A stretch of DNA of 64,000 bases, taken from contig ML991774.1 of NCBI GenBank assembly GCA_010094025.1, positions 188,821 through 252,820 on the forward strand, written 5' to 3'. Of this stretch, positions 12,297-26,583 are shown piece after piece. How positions within the stretch are numbered: the stretch's first letter is position 1; the number at the start of each line of letters is the position of its first letter. The notes beneath the pieces were generated by a model. The model ran no database searches. It was given only the letters and a program-made list of their open reading frames with translations, and was not told the DNA's origin. The DNA comes from Viridothelium virens (Eukaryota; Ascomycota; Dothideomycetes; Trypetheliales; Trypetheliaceae). The translations under genes were made by a program, and so were the position numbers.

Positions 12297-13424
12297 GATC
12301 CAGAAGATTTTGATGGAGCTTGGGGGACCATGGAGACTTTCGTGAACCAAACGTGCGTATTCAAGGATAAGAGATATGACGACTAGGTGGGAGAAGGAGG
12401 GTTGTTGCCGGTGTTGGCTCTCTCGCCTGCCGTAATAGAAGACCACCATGCCTGAACTTCCACCCAACCCCACCCCTTCCGTCCCATTCAACCTACCTAG
12501 GTGTTGCTAATTACCTTCTGCCTCATCAAACTAGGTATACACCTGTGCACCTCTGCTACACCATCTCCTGCAACTGTCTCCAAGGAGCTGATTTCTTCTT
12601 ACAAAGCTGCTATCCTCTCTGAGTGGCTTAAAGAGCCGCAGAGTAATTGCTCAATTTAACGCCTTTACGTTTTCACCTGATGACATGCTTATACCATTGC
12701 CTCAACCATATACGATCCTCATGGATCACGATATGTTCAATTATCTGAAAGATCTTCATCATATCGGCTTTCATTTCTCAGTCTGTGGAGAGACCCCGAT
12801 TGACAGAATATCTAGGTGCCTGATTCGGATGATGAAAAAACTCTTTTAGAGTCTACAGCGGTATGGGAAAGGCCCTATTGGCGTCAGCAGCTGCTACATG
12901 GCAGTTGCATATCTCCATCCTAAAGAGTGTCCACGCGCGCTGCAGAGTTGTTGGAGATGGTCAGACGGGCGTGCCGAACTGCTTCATCGGGCAGGCAGCC
13001 ATGGTTGTCCTCCGTTGCCCTACATATCACGTGGATAATTTTACAGCCTTATGGCCTTGTTTGCGATAGGTACCTAGGTAAGTCGAACACCACCGGTCAT
13101 CCTAAGCCTATGCCTTATCAGGTTTGTCATGCGGTCTATGTCACCCTAGCGCACCACGTCATGGTCGTGCACTTTTTGAAAATTGTTAAAGTAGCAATAG
13201 ACACAAAGACTGTTCCGTTCAGATGCTACGCATGAAGACTCAGTACGACAGTAGGATCTCATAAGGAGGGTAATCTGAAAATGCAACCAGCATGACGCGA
13301 CCCACTGGGCAATTCGCTGTTAAGTCATATTCTCGAAAATAAAACCACGCGCGTGAATAGCCTCCACGAAAAGAAGAATCAAAAAGCAAAGGTATGTACA
13401 GTGAAGCAATAGCTGGAAACGCGG
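12297..13424. other. Intergenic region: mgm1 promoter and GH76 3' flank
   Basis: No gene recognised in 1.1 kb. It should contain the mgm1 promoter at its left end. The perfect palindrome TACCTAGGTA occurs at 13071-13080, and the one-mismatch form TACCTAGGTG lies at 12494-12503. The few 60-100-codon frames are unremarkable. Confidence 0.5.
13071..13080. repeat. TACCTAGGTA palindrome, copy 2
   Basis: A perfect copy of the 10-bp palindrome also present at 396-405 and 42232-42241. It is intergenic, between mgm1 and the GH76 gene. Confidence 0.6.
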
Positions 13425-14516
13425 TCACTGTGATGCAACATAGGCTGCAAGCAAGCAGCTGACAGCTGAATTTTGACTCGACATATCATTGTCCTCAAAT
13501 GGTCCTTGCCAATCCGGCCCGATGAGTCCCGAAGAAGAATCTCTCGCGTTAGCCCAGAGGCTGTCGGCATTCTTTTGAAGGAAGCTGACGTACGCCGAAT
13601 CTGGCTGGACTTGCTGTAAAGCCATAAGGTTACGCACAAAGACGCCCTTGAATTGTGAAGCGTTCTCGTCGGGAGTGAGAGAGCCACCGTATTCGATGAG
13701 GATGCCATTGTCATCGACCATGTGTGCCAGCACTGCGTGGGCAATGTTAGATGCGGTTTGTAAGTAGGATGGATCAGGCGAAACGTTGTTGAGCGAGATG
13801 AGGCCACCAAGAATAACACCCTGATTGTAAGTGAATGTAGGGGATCCAGCGTCGACCTGGCAAGTTGAGAGATCGAGACCATCGTGCACGATATTGTTGG
13901 TGTCGATCAAGCCGGAGTTCTTGAACCAGTTCCACTCATTTAGCGCGTCATTCAAGTAGCCGGTTCGGTCATCACCCGAGGTGCGCTCTGCAAGATGCGC
14001 AGCAACGCTCAAGTAAAGCTCATTCCCGATTGCTGTATTGGCCGAGTGGGGCTTGTCCCACCAGTGACCTCCGCATGTGGCATTATCACCAGTTTGCATG
14101 TCATTGTAGATATCCGCAGCAGCAGCGAAGTAGCTCTGATTGCTCGTCAGATCAAATGCGTCTATCCATCCAAGCGCCCACCAGCCCTCGTCATCATAGA
14201 AGTTATTGGTCCAGCCCGGGCCTCCGCCACGGCCAGGAGCATTCTGAAATGTTGTTGCGAAGATGCCCTCAGCAGTGCTGGCGTAGTTGGAATCGGCTTT
14301 TGCAACATCAGTAATCGCAGTCAGGGCATTGCCACTGTTCCACCAGAGATTGTTCCACAATCCAGTACTGGCATTGTAGTAGACATCATTCAGGACGCCA
14401 GCAGCATTCAAGGCATTGTCCATGTATGTTGAAGGGTTGGTGCTTTGAGCAAGGACAAGACAGCCCTGGAGTAGGACGAACAGCAACTCTCGTCGAACTG
14501 TCGTTCGAAAAGGCAT
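13425..14516 (-). CDS. Secreted glycoside hydrolase family 76 (endo-alpha-1,6-mannanase-like)
   Basis: Single exon, 363 residues from the ATG at 14516, which starts a clear signal peptide (MPFRTTVRRELLFVLLQGC, predicted end after LAQ). The mature chain has GH76 (alpha/alpha)6-barrel features: LWNNLWWNSGNAL, the paired catalytic aspartates in NFYDDEGWWALGW (D108 and D109), GGHWWDKP and TYNQGVILGGL. Members cut alpha-1,6-mannan; the yeast relatives Dfg5 and Dcw1 process GPI-anchored wall proteins. This copy ends in SCLLAAYVASQ without a clear GPI-attachment tail, so a soluble secreted enzyme is likelier than a membrane-anchored one. The protein is rich in NxS/T sites. A TATA box lies 158 bp upstream. 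The exact substrate is an inference. Confidence 0.9.
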   Translation of the reverse strand: MPFRTTVRRELLFVLLQGCLVLAQSTNPSTYMDNALNAAGVLNDVYYNASTGLWNNLWWNSGNALTAITDVAKADSNYASTAEGIFATTFQNAPGRGGGPGWTNNFYDDEGWWALGWIDAFDLTSNQSYFAAAADIYNDMQTGDNATCGGHWWDKPHSANTAIGNELYLSVAAHLAERTSGDDRTGYLNDALNEWNWFKNSGLIDTNNIVHDGLDLSTCQVDAGSPTFTYNQGVILGGLISLNNVSPDPSYLQTASNIAHAVLAHMVDDNGILIEYGGSLTPDENASQFKGVFVRNLMALQQVQPDSAYVSFLQKNADSLWANARDSSSGLIGPDWQGPFEDNDMSSQNSAVSCLLAAYVASQ

Positions 14517-15964
14517 TTTGACAATTGTTAAGGTGTGAGTGGTTTCGAGACAGGTTTCTGCAGAGAAAAAACTTGAATAAGGATACGGTGAATGGTCACT
14601 GATGAATACCAAAGCTTCAATAAGGTTGCTGAAAGATGGAACTGAAGCCACTCTGAGCGGCTAAAAAGTTCCACTTATATATTTGAGGAAAAGATTTGGT
14701 CCTTTATCCAAACGTGGAAGAACAAAACGGAATACCGGGCCTCACTGTCAAATTAGGAGAGATCCGAAGTGAACGAGCTGAACCCGCTGAATCCTACCTA
14801 AAGAGGTTGGCGGATCTTCAACGCCGGGCACTACCTTAAGTCGCATGTTATTTTGGTGAGTGAAGTAGCAGATCCTTGTCGTAAGAGAGTATGATCCAGC
14901 CCAGAATATTGAAGCCGGACCGAGTGTTTGCAGGATTCGCCACATCTGTAAATGCATTGGATAGAGGGGGCGGGCCGCTCGGCTCTGGGTACGATTTGAT
15001 CGAATTAGAAACCGCAGCAGGTGATCAGGAGGAGCTGCGGAGGGTGAGAGGATGTAACTGCAGCTCTAGTATGACGCTTTATGCACTGAAATTTAAGATA
15101 CGAAAGGATGATCATGAACACACAGTCAGCCATAAAATAGAGTACCAGAGCTTACCCGTTCCCTCTAGAAACAAAGTCCTGGTCTGACTAGTGCGTAAAT
15201 GGCCTGACCTCTAGAGAAACTCACGTAAACTAGGTTGTGAATCCATCTAGGAGAGCAATACGCAGTAGCCAAACATGTGGGCCCACCCTCGTTTCAAAAC
15301 TCGATCACCAACCTGTAGGACGACCATGAGGTCAAACGAATAGCAGACCTTCAGTAGGACTGCATGAAGGGAGCTCGAATTAGATCCGGCCACGCCTCGC
15401 GGTCGGCGTGCCTGCGCGTGATCTGAAGCTCATAGGAAGATTAGGTAGGTAGTCCCGATGCGAATAGCAAGTAATCGGACGTCTCAGACGCCCCGCCTCA
15501 GCATTGCCACGCCCGAGTCATGGGTTCAGGTAGGCACGTAGTAGGTCCATTCATGCATTGGCGCTTGTTGGAATAGACTGAGAAGGATAGGCTGGGGAAG
15601 ATGAAAGGACGGAGCTCCGATGAAGTTGGCCTTACTCGCTTGCAGACGAAGGTTACATGACGTCGAGTACACAAAGGCTAGGCTGACCGCCTGTGAAATC
15701 CACCAAGGACCAGGGGTTTTATCAAGTTGGTGATTATTTTCGCGTGGCATGCGCGACGAGAATCAGCAGTACATCGGTGATCAGGTTGGGGTTTGAGTGG
15801 GAGAAAATGGCCGAAGCGCAGTGGAGAGTGCAGATGAGTGGCGCGGGTGGCACTGGTGGGTACCTGACAGCAGCCCCACAGGTAGCCAAGCGTCACCGAA
15901 ACTCTAGCTCCCGCACTGCACGACATCTACAACCCGCTTCTGCCTCCACAGCGCCCTCTAAGCC
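14517..15964. other. Intergenic region between GH76 and the G-patch gene
   Basis: The promoter of the minus-strand GH76 gene occupies the left part, and the promoter of the plus-strand G-patch gene the last few hundred bases. A 98-codon ATG frame (14891-15187) and two short minus frames have no family features, and I do not call them. Several AGGTAGG and CTAGGT fragments recall the palindrome seen elsewhere. Confidence 0.45.
14674..14681 (-). promoter_or_regulatory. TATA box of the GH76 gene
   Basis: TATATAAG reads on the minus strand 158 bp upstream of the GH76 ATG, in the right orientation. A canonical TATA box fits a regulated, secreted-enzyme gene. Location and orientation are seen; function is inferred. 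Confidence 0.55.
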
Positions 15965-16672
15965 ATGGCGTATGTTGAAGGCGATGATGAATTTTACGAG
16001 ATTCCACTAACCGAGCAGAAGGTCTTCGGGGCTGGTATACGACGCAAGCGCATCCGGTTCATCTCTCCTAAGAAGGATGATACTCCCAGGCCCGGCAGCT
16101 CAACCACAGCTAGTGGCGCGTCCGCTGCAGAACGATACCTCGCCGTAGTTTTCCCTAAAAACATAGACCCAGAAGCGAGTACAGACCCTCCGGCGCAAGA
16201 GATATCCACTACAACCAACAGACAACCGCCGCGTCCACCAACGTGCGACATCTGCAAGCTACCTATCGACGCCACGTGTGCCGCCGTTCCACATGAGGCA
16301 AGTCTTGCACACCAGGTGTGTCTGCCGCACTCGCATCCACCTTCTTCGCTCGATCGAAACAGGATAGGTCTACAAATTCTTCAAGCCTACGGATGGGACC
16401 CGGATAACCGCAATGGTCTGGGAGCCCCCGGCTCCGAGGGCATGCTCTATCCCCTGAAGCCCAAGGAGAAGAGGGACACCGCTGGGTTGGCTGCTCGTGA
16501 CACAAGTGATGATGAGGATCTGAAGAAGAAGAAGAAATCCGCGGACAAGGTGGAGAGGCTTAACGCTAAACAGGTCCGCAAGCGCGAGATCCAGAATCGA
16601 CGTCGGCACGAAAGGCTGGCAGAGATGTTCTATCGAAACGACGAGATGGAGAAATATCTCCGACCCGGATGA
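15965..16672 (+). CDS. G-patch domain protein, GPANK1-like
   Basis: Single exon, 235 residues. The G-patch core at about 138-175 reads IGLQILQAYGWDPDNRNGLG, then GSEGMLYPLKPKEKRDTAGLA. G-patch motifs bind and activate DEAH/DEAD RNA helicases. Before it is a Cys/His cluster (CDIC at about 96-99, then spaced His and Cys) that could bind a metal. After it comes a Lys-rich, highly charged tail (KKKKK; KQVRKREIQNRRRHERLAE), probably helical and nuclear. The overall plan resembles the fungal relatives of human GPANK1, without ankyrin repeats. The helicase partner cannot be read from the sequence. Confidence 0.82.
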   Translation: MAYVEGDDEFYEIPLTEQKVFGAGIRRKRIRFISPKKDDTPRPGSSTTASGASAAERYLAVVFPKNIDPEASTDPPAQEISTTTNRQPPRPPTCDICKLPIDATCAAVPHEASLAHQVCLPHSHPPSSLDRNRIGLQILQAYGWDPDNRNGLGAPGSEGMLYPLKPKEKRDTAGLAARDTSDDEDLKKKKKSADKVERLNAKQVRKREIQNRRRHERLAEMFYRNDEMEKYLRPG

Positions 16673-17547
16673 GTGAGACTTGCAGTGAAGGCTGACAAGA
16701 GCATTAGCTCCGGTGTTCAGTACTCAGTGGATGAGGATGGCCTCAAAGCAATCGGAAGAAAATTTTTGCCCGGGCCGTTGATGATGCTATCGAAATCGAT
16801 TAAATAGGAGCAAACGACTACTTGCATGACGGCTTGGTTGCCTTCTTAGTAACAGCTTGCACTGAACCAGGCATCGAAGAAATCGCAAGCGCGCCCGAGC
16901 TCCTCAGACGTTCAACTACCAGAATGGCAAGCGTTGTCCTTTTGTGAACGCTCCACAAAGAGCATCCTACATGCCCAAACAGCGGAAATTTTCGCTTCGG
17001 ATTGTCCCTTGCAGACCGCGAAGTACTCCGAGGATAGGCATGGATACTCGAAGACACCTCAAAGCTTCGAGTTTGGTTACACAGCCCTGGTGACAATAGG
17101 ACGTCATCTTGCATAGACTAGACAATTGCAGAAGACATCATGATCGATAAGTTTCGTTGTCTCCAGTAAATTCGGAACTTAGTGTGAGAATTTGACTAGC
17201 AGTGGTATTGCCGCAAAGCTTAACTTCATGAAATGGTTCCTATCTCCACTCACTACCTTATCTTATCCACCGAGCCGCCGCATTTTACGGCCAGACCGTC
17301 AAGTACCTAAGATTAAAACTCAGTAAAGTGAGCAATCAACAGTATGCACCAGCAATCAAAGGCCCTTCAAACCCGCTGGATAGTCGGTTCCTGAGAGCTG
17401 CGAGTGATAGTAAGGTATTCGCGGAACAGTCCGGAGTTGGCTGACCGTATTCTACATTTGCCATGGTGCTTACAACCTCAATTTATGGACCAAACCTAAT
17501 CTGACAACCACAATGAAGCCTCGAAGAAGACTTTTGATATTGCTATA
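16673..17547. other. Intergenic region, no gene recognised
   Basis: It contains the G-patch gene 3' flank and the promoter of the TMEM19-like gene. A 98-codon minus frame from an ATG at 17114 to 16818 has no recognisable features and is not called. Confidence 0.5.
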
Positions 17548-18787
17548 ATGCAGCCACTGATCGCCATCTCTGCCATTGTCGCACTCCTCTATCGTGCCTA
17601 CTCCCGCCGATCTCTAACACCACTCGGCCTCGTAGTTGCAGGTATCACGGCCACGATCCATGCCATTCATCCATGGAGCGTGTTCTTCACTCTCCTCGGC
17701 GTCTTCTTCCTCGCTGGCAGTGCTGTCACTAAGGTACTTACTGCTATTTGTTTCTCCCCAAAATAAAACGTGTCTTCCTTCTCCAAGATCGGCCTTTACA
17801 ATTATGTCCTAGCACGTCCCAGGCACCTTAGGTTACCACCTCTTCCAATATCTCATCTCATCACAGGTAAAACACGATGTCAAAGCCCGGCTGACTCTAT
17901 CCGCCTCTGGCACCTCCGGTGGCGAAGGGCCACGCACCCACATCCAAGTCCTCGCCAATTCCCTCGTCGCCTCCACCCTCATCATCCTGCACGCCCGCAA
18001 GCTCGCCGCCGAGCCCGCCCAATCAGCGTGCTGGCCGAAACGCAGCGACGTCCTCGTCGTGGGCATCATCGCGTAAGCTCTGCTCTCCTCTCACCCTTCT
18101 CCTCCCATCTTCTCCATCATCCTCCCTCGCTTCCCCCCCCCTCCCCCCTCAGTCCCACACACCCCTCCGGATCCACTCCGAAGCCACCCCCCACCACCTA
18201 CCCACCTCAGCTCGACTAACCGACGATGCCTCCACAGCAACTACGCCGCCGTCGCCGCCGACACCTTCTCCTCCGAACTCGGCATCCTCTCCCCCACGCC
18301 CCCACGCCTCCTGACCTCGCTCGGCCCACCGCTACGCCCCGTCCCGCGCGGCACGAACGGTGGCGTCACGCCGACAGGGCTCCTCGCGGGGCTGCTCGGC
18401 GCCGCGCTCATCGCCGCCACCGCTGTGCTGTTGACGCCGTTCTGCGGTGGGGAGTGGAGTATTGCGGACAAGGCGGCGTTTGCGGGCGCGGTGGTGGCGG
18501 TGGGAGTGATGGGCAGTCTGCTGGATAGCGTGATGGGTGGGGTGTTGCAGGCGAGTGTGGTGGATGTCAGGAGTGGGAAGGTGGTGGAGGGGGAGGGGGG
18601 ACGGAAGGTGTTGGTGGGTGGTGGGGAGGGGAGGGAGAAGGGGCGGTCGAGCCGGAAGGTGGAGAGTGGATGGGATGTGTTGAGTAATAATGGGGTGAAT
18701 TTGCTGATGGCGGCGAGTATGAGTGGAGGGGCGATGGTGGCGACGTGCTGGTTTTGGGGCTTGCCGTTGTCTGGTGTTCTGTGGTAG
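17548..18787 (+). CDS. TMEM19/DUF92 family integral membrane protein
   Basis: Exons 17548-17733, 17867-18072 and 18238-18787 encode 313 residues. Introns are 133 and 165 nt, clearly longer than most in this window. The protein is largely hydrophobic with several membrane segments. It carries DUF92 signature stretches: SASGTSGGEGPRTHIQVLAN, ANYAAVAADTFSSELG, RGTNGGVTPTGLLAG and WDVLSNNGVNLLMA. The family includes human TMEM19 and the plant phytyl-phosphate kinase VTE6; the fungal activity is unknown, and a prenyl/phytyl phosphate role is only a family hint. A Gly/Glu/Arg-rich loop (about residues 245-275) interrupts the domain. The gene sits on a composition switch: C-rich to about 18420, then G-rich, and the second intron is also extremely C-rich. 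Confidence 0.85.
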
Positions 18788-19370
18788 TGATCGGACGGAA
18801 GGCAGTTTGGGAAGTGATATAGAATGAAGGTAATGTTCAGGTTCTAGTCATCCTCTTATTTCGCAGGACGTATTGGTAAGACGATTCCGAAAATATCATT
18901 AAGGCAAAGCTCACACGAAAGAGTTGGAAGTGATGGTTAGTATAATTGAATGATCGAAAAACTTGGTATAGCCATGTCTGCAAAGTAGAAATGTGCGCAA
19001 CGCGCCGAAACGCCATGAAATGAAGGGAATTTTGTGCTCAGGGGAATCCGTCATACACCAATCACTTTCTCATCTCCATCATCGCTTCATGCCTCTCATA
19101 GACTCGCACATTAGTAGAACCCTGTAGCGCATCCGTCCCCGAAGACGTTCCTTGCCATCCTCCCATTCCTATCCATTTCCCGTCTCAGCGAGCGCATGCC
19201 CGGAAGCCTATCCAGGCAGGCTGGGTATCGAACATACACGTCTCAAAGAGAGCCCGGAAAGATGTCCCGCCCAAAAAGAATCCCTAGTCCAATCTTGAAA
19301 TGTGGAGGAATGGCAACATAATAGCCTTGGCAGTGTATTCTGTCTTTGCTGGTCTTGTTTTTGTGCTGCC
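18788..19370. other. Convergent intergenic region between the TMEM19-like gene and pkc1
   Basis: The 3' flanks of two converging genes in 583 bp. No gene or strong terminator hairpin seen. It should contain both polyadenylation regions. Confidence 0.5.
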
Positions 19371-23340
<3,970 letters not shown>

Positions 23341-24224
23341 GGTTGGCGACGTGAACAAGAGGCGACGTTTCCGCCGACCTCTAGAGTTGGGTGCTTGTCT
23401 TCAAGACTTTCGAGCGAAGGGTAGCGTGGCGTCCTGAGCCAGAGTCATGCGATTGCTCCGCCTTGGCGGGACGGATTCTCTTGTCAGCCGGGTGGATTGC
23501 GGTGTTCAAAGGTTCTACGGATACACTCCAGTCCGGCTCAATAAGTAGAAACGATGGTAGCTGAGGGGGTTGAAATGGTGGAATCGGATAGAACACAAAT
23601 ATTTTCGACAGTTTCTACCCCTAAGTCGCTATCACGGTCGGGTGATGTCAATTATTGACCAGGTACGAAGGACGCAGCACAGCCACGTCCAGAAGCGGTA
23701 ACAGTGCCTGCCAAGCTGGATGTCGTGCAGTGGTTGACAGCCGCGACGGAGAATTCGAGGTCCCAACAGCCGTATGGTGCAGACTCGGGGTCTGGAGAGG
23801 GACTCCGAGCTGATCAGCGTTGTTTGGGTTGGAGGTCGCAATGGGTCGTGGGCCAAGGTGGAGGTGGGGTGACTACCTCCTAACACTACCTTACCTCACA
23901 CCCTGCACCAAAGCAAGCAATGCGAGAGGCCACCCTTCCGTCGCGTCGCTATCCGAGTTCAGAATACCTCTACATATTAGGTTTCAAGACCAAAAAAATC
24001 CAGCGAGAGCTAGCCAACGATGGCAACGGCACCTGGACCCCGCGGCTCATTCATGCGGCAGCTCACGTCTAAAGTTCACTGTTGAGGAATGGCTACGTCA
24101 TAAAGTGCCGCAATGCTCTAGCCGACTGCAATCGGACGACAAGGGAAATAGTATTTCTGGGCTTTAACTCTATGTGTCTATGTCAGCCTGGCAGCGACAG
24201 CAGGCGTATGTTGACACCGCTACT
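23341..24224. promoter_or_regulatory. pkc1 promoter region and lyc1 3' flank
   Basis: An 884-bp gap between two minus-strand genes, long enough for a sizeable pkc1 promoter and leader. A C/T-rich stretch on the minus strand precedes the pkc1 ATG. No gene recognised, and no clear TATA box. Confidence 0.45.
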
Positions 24225-25623
24225 TTAACACCACCCGTATTTCTCGTTGCCAACCCAAATGCACTGTTCTGTGGCAGAGACATCGCTGTCTGCATCATCG
24301 ATGTTTCCATGCCAGCGAAGGCAGACGATGCTCTCTTCCTCCCTGTGAACGACAGTCGCCTGTGGATATAGTAATTGTGCCGCTGCGACGGCTGGTTCTG
24401 CTGGATTCCACATCTGAACTTCTCCCATCCCCCAGGTCTCTGCTTCTTCCAGGGCCATTGTGAACAATGACGCTATTGCATTATCGGTTCCAGCCGCCGC
24501 CGCATCCTCAACAACAAGCCGTAGGATGAACATTGTATTTTCATTCCTCTTTAGCGGGTCTGCAGTGTGCCATACTCGTGTCCAGTAACACCACACACGC
24601 TTCCCTATTTCCGTACCGGTCATAGCACCCTTGATCGTAGGAGCTTTACCATAGAGCTCCGTCGCCACGAATTCTTCCCGTGCGTGATGCCATCGGATTG
24701 TCGCAATGTCTGGAACGATCGCAATGGTTGGTTTTGCTGCCTTCGGGTCCAAGGCGCTTAGCTGTTGGCGAAGAAGCTTTTCGTCAGTTTCGCATAGCTG
24801 AAGAAGATCGCCAGAGTATAGTGGAGATCCACCTGTCACAGCTTTGACGGCGTTCATTGTTGCAGGAATAGATATATGAGCGGACGGGAAAGGATGCCAG
24901 CCGTTTTTAGCATAAAATTGCTGTGAGAAGATCAGATATTGTGATAAGACCGTTCGTCACTTTTACGAGATGGGAATTATATGTTGACGAAACGCAAAAG
25001 ACTCTGATGAAAGGGCTCTACAGATAGGAGGCTTAGTCTCGTCTCAACTGGGGTTACCAATTAGACAGAACTTAGAACCGACACACCGCTGAGAAAAATT
25101 CTCCCTCTGTGTACGGAGTACTGATCTCGCGTTGGTATGAACGGAGAAAGACATTTGCCCTATGACTTACCTTGCCGATGTCAGAGAATAAAACAGAAAA
25201 AAGACATGGGGCTTTCTCTGTTTGCCACGTTTCAAGCTGTGGCCCCATCTCTGTCATGAGCCTGCGACCGAAACCTCGTCCCCTGAACTCTGGCGGAGAA
25301 AACACGCTCCCGATACCGTGGCAAACAACATCTACAACATCACCGTTCTTGGCCACCAAGGCTCTTTTTTTTAAGGTCTCGCATCCAGCAAAGACCTTTC
25401 TGTCCTCCGCATCAGAGTCAACAAGTATCCAGTGTGTAATGCCTCCATCTTTAGCAAGGGGCGCTTGCAAAAGATATCGTTCACGTCGAAGGTAGGCTTC
25501 CAAAGACAAGGCGCCTTTCCACGTTGCACCATTCTTTGTCCATTGTTCAACTTTTTCTCTATCTGTGGGGTGAGCTAGTCTCAGACTGGCCGAGTCGCGT
25601 TCAGGTAGGCTGATGGAGTCCAT
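24225..25623 (-). CDS. lyc1: LYC1-type lysine N-acetyltransferase (GNAT fold)
   Basis: Two exons, 25623-25171 and 24920-24225, give 382 residues. The 250-nt intron is much longer than its neighbours, but the splice is secure: SVLFSDIGK joins QFYAKNGWHPFPSAH, continuous in the family. The GNAT domain shows the acetyl-CoA loop EFRGRGFGRRLM at about residue 115. Preceding family landmarks are WKGALSLEAYLRRE and FAGCETLKKRALV. The second half is the LYC1-specific domain, ending NEKYGWC. In Yarrowia, LYC1 acetylates lysine at N6 in its catabolism; many filamentous-fungus paralogs have unknown substrates. If the intron is retained, the frame runs 32 more codons to a stop at 25072, giving a GNAT-only 183-residue product. 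Confidence 0.88.
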
Positions 25624-26583
25624 AGATGCTGAGAAATGACAGCAATGAAAAGCGAAGGATAAAGAAAGGTGGAGTAGGTCAAAGGAAGTGGAGAAGGCGA
25701 GTCAAGCAGCTGATGATCTAACTCAAGGAGAACGACACTCTGTGGACCTACTGAAGTTTGATATGACATTGAAACCCATTGGGTGGCTCTTGCTCGCTCT
25801 TATACTGCAAGTATCCGCGTGTAAGGCGTGGTATGAAAGCAGTGACCGGATAAGGTTCCGCTATCGTGGGCATAGTGGCTGCCGAAAGTAGACGGCGCTA
25901 ACCGGCCTCTGCAACACCGCCCCGGAGCCGCATGGACTTCCAAGACGAGGGAGCAAGTAAGGGGGCAGACCTCCAGACTAGAGAAGACAATTGACTATCT
26001 TCACAACGTCTGCTTTTGGTTGGCTACCGGCAGATTCAGGGAAGTCTTGTCGCTACACAAGGCTGCAGATGCCCATATCGTACTGAACCCTGGCCTGGTG
26101 AAACCAGCGGCACAGTCGCTCCCATCCGCCACAAGGTCTCCTGTTCAAACTGTTGTAAACCTGTTGCGAAGAAGACGGCAACGTCTTCCAATCTGGATCT
26201 TGTAGGGTGACTTTCCGACTGTTCTCAGCGGTCCGATGTGGCATTTTGCAACAGTGCTCAAAGCACTTCCCTCCGGCTGGGGGAAAATAAACACTGCCGT
26301 CAATTCGGCTTGTTCGAGACTGGATCAGCTTCGCTATGAAAGAATATGATTGGCTATTTTGATTCTTGCGATAACATTCAATCTCAAAAATGGATTTGCA
26401 AGGAGAATTTGAGTGGGCAGTGGTGTAATTGCCTTTTGTCAACACAAGCTTCATCACTGTGCTAGCACTTTCAACACTCACGCCTCGCGTAGCCGCATGT
26501 TCGTTTCTCCTCTAAGGCATCACCCACTTCCTTCGATCCTCCAGCACCTTAAATTAAACAAGAGTCTTGGCAAGCACCATCAA
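25624..26583. other. Divergent intergenic region between lyc1 and the RBR ligase gene
   Basis: It holds the promoters of both genes. A 42-codon ATG frame at 25763-25891 begins with a signal-peptide-like segment (GWLLLALILQVSA) and is discussed as a finding. A 134-codon minus frame (26454 to 26053) has no recognisable features. Nothing else is supported. Confidence 0.45.

Noticed and set aside
16818-17114. 98-codon minus ATG frame
   Set aside because: No domain, signal peptide or family resemblance; short enough to be chance.
26053-26454. 134-codon minus frame upstream of the RBR gene
   Set aside because: It overlaps the RBR promoter, lacks family features and has scattered Cys/Ser composition typical of chance.
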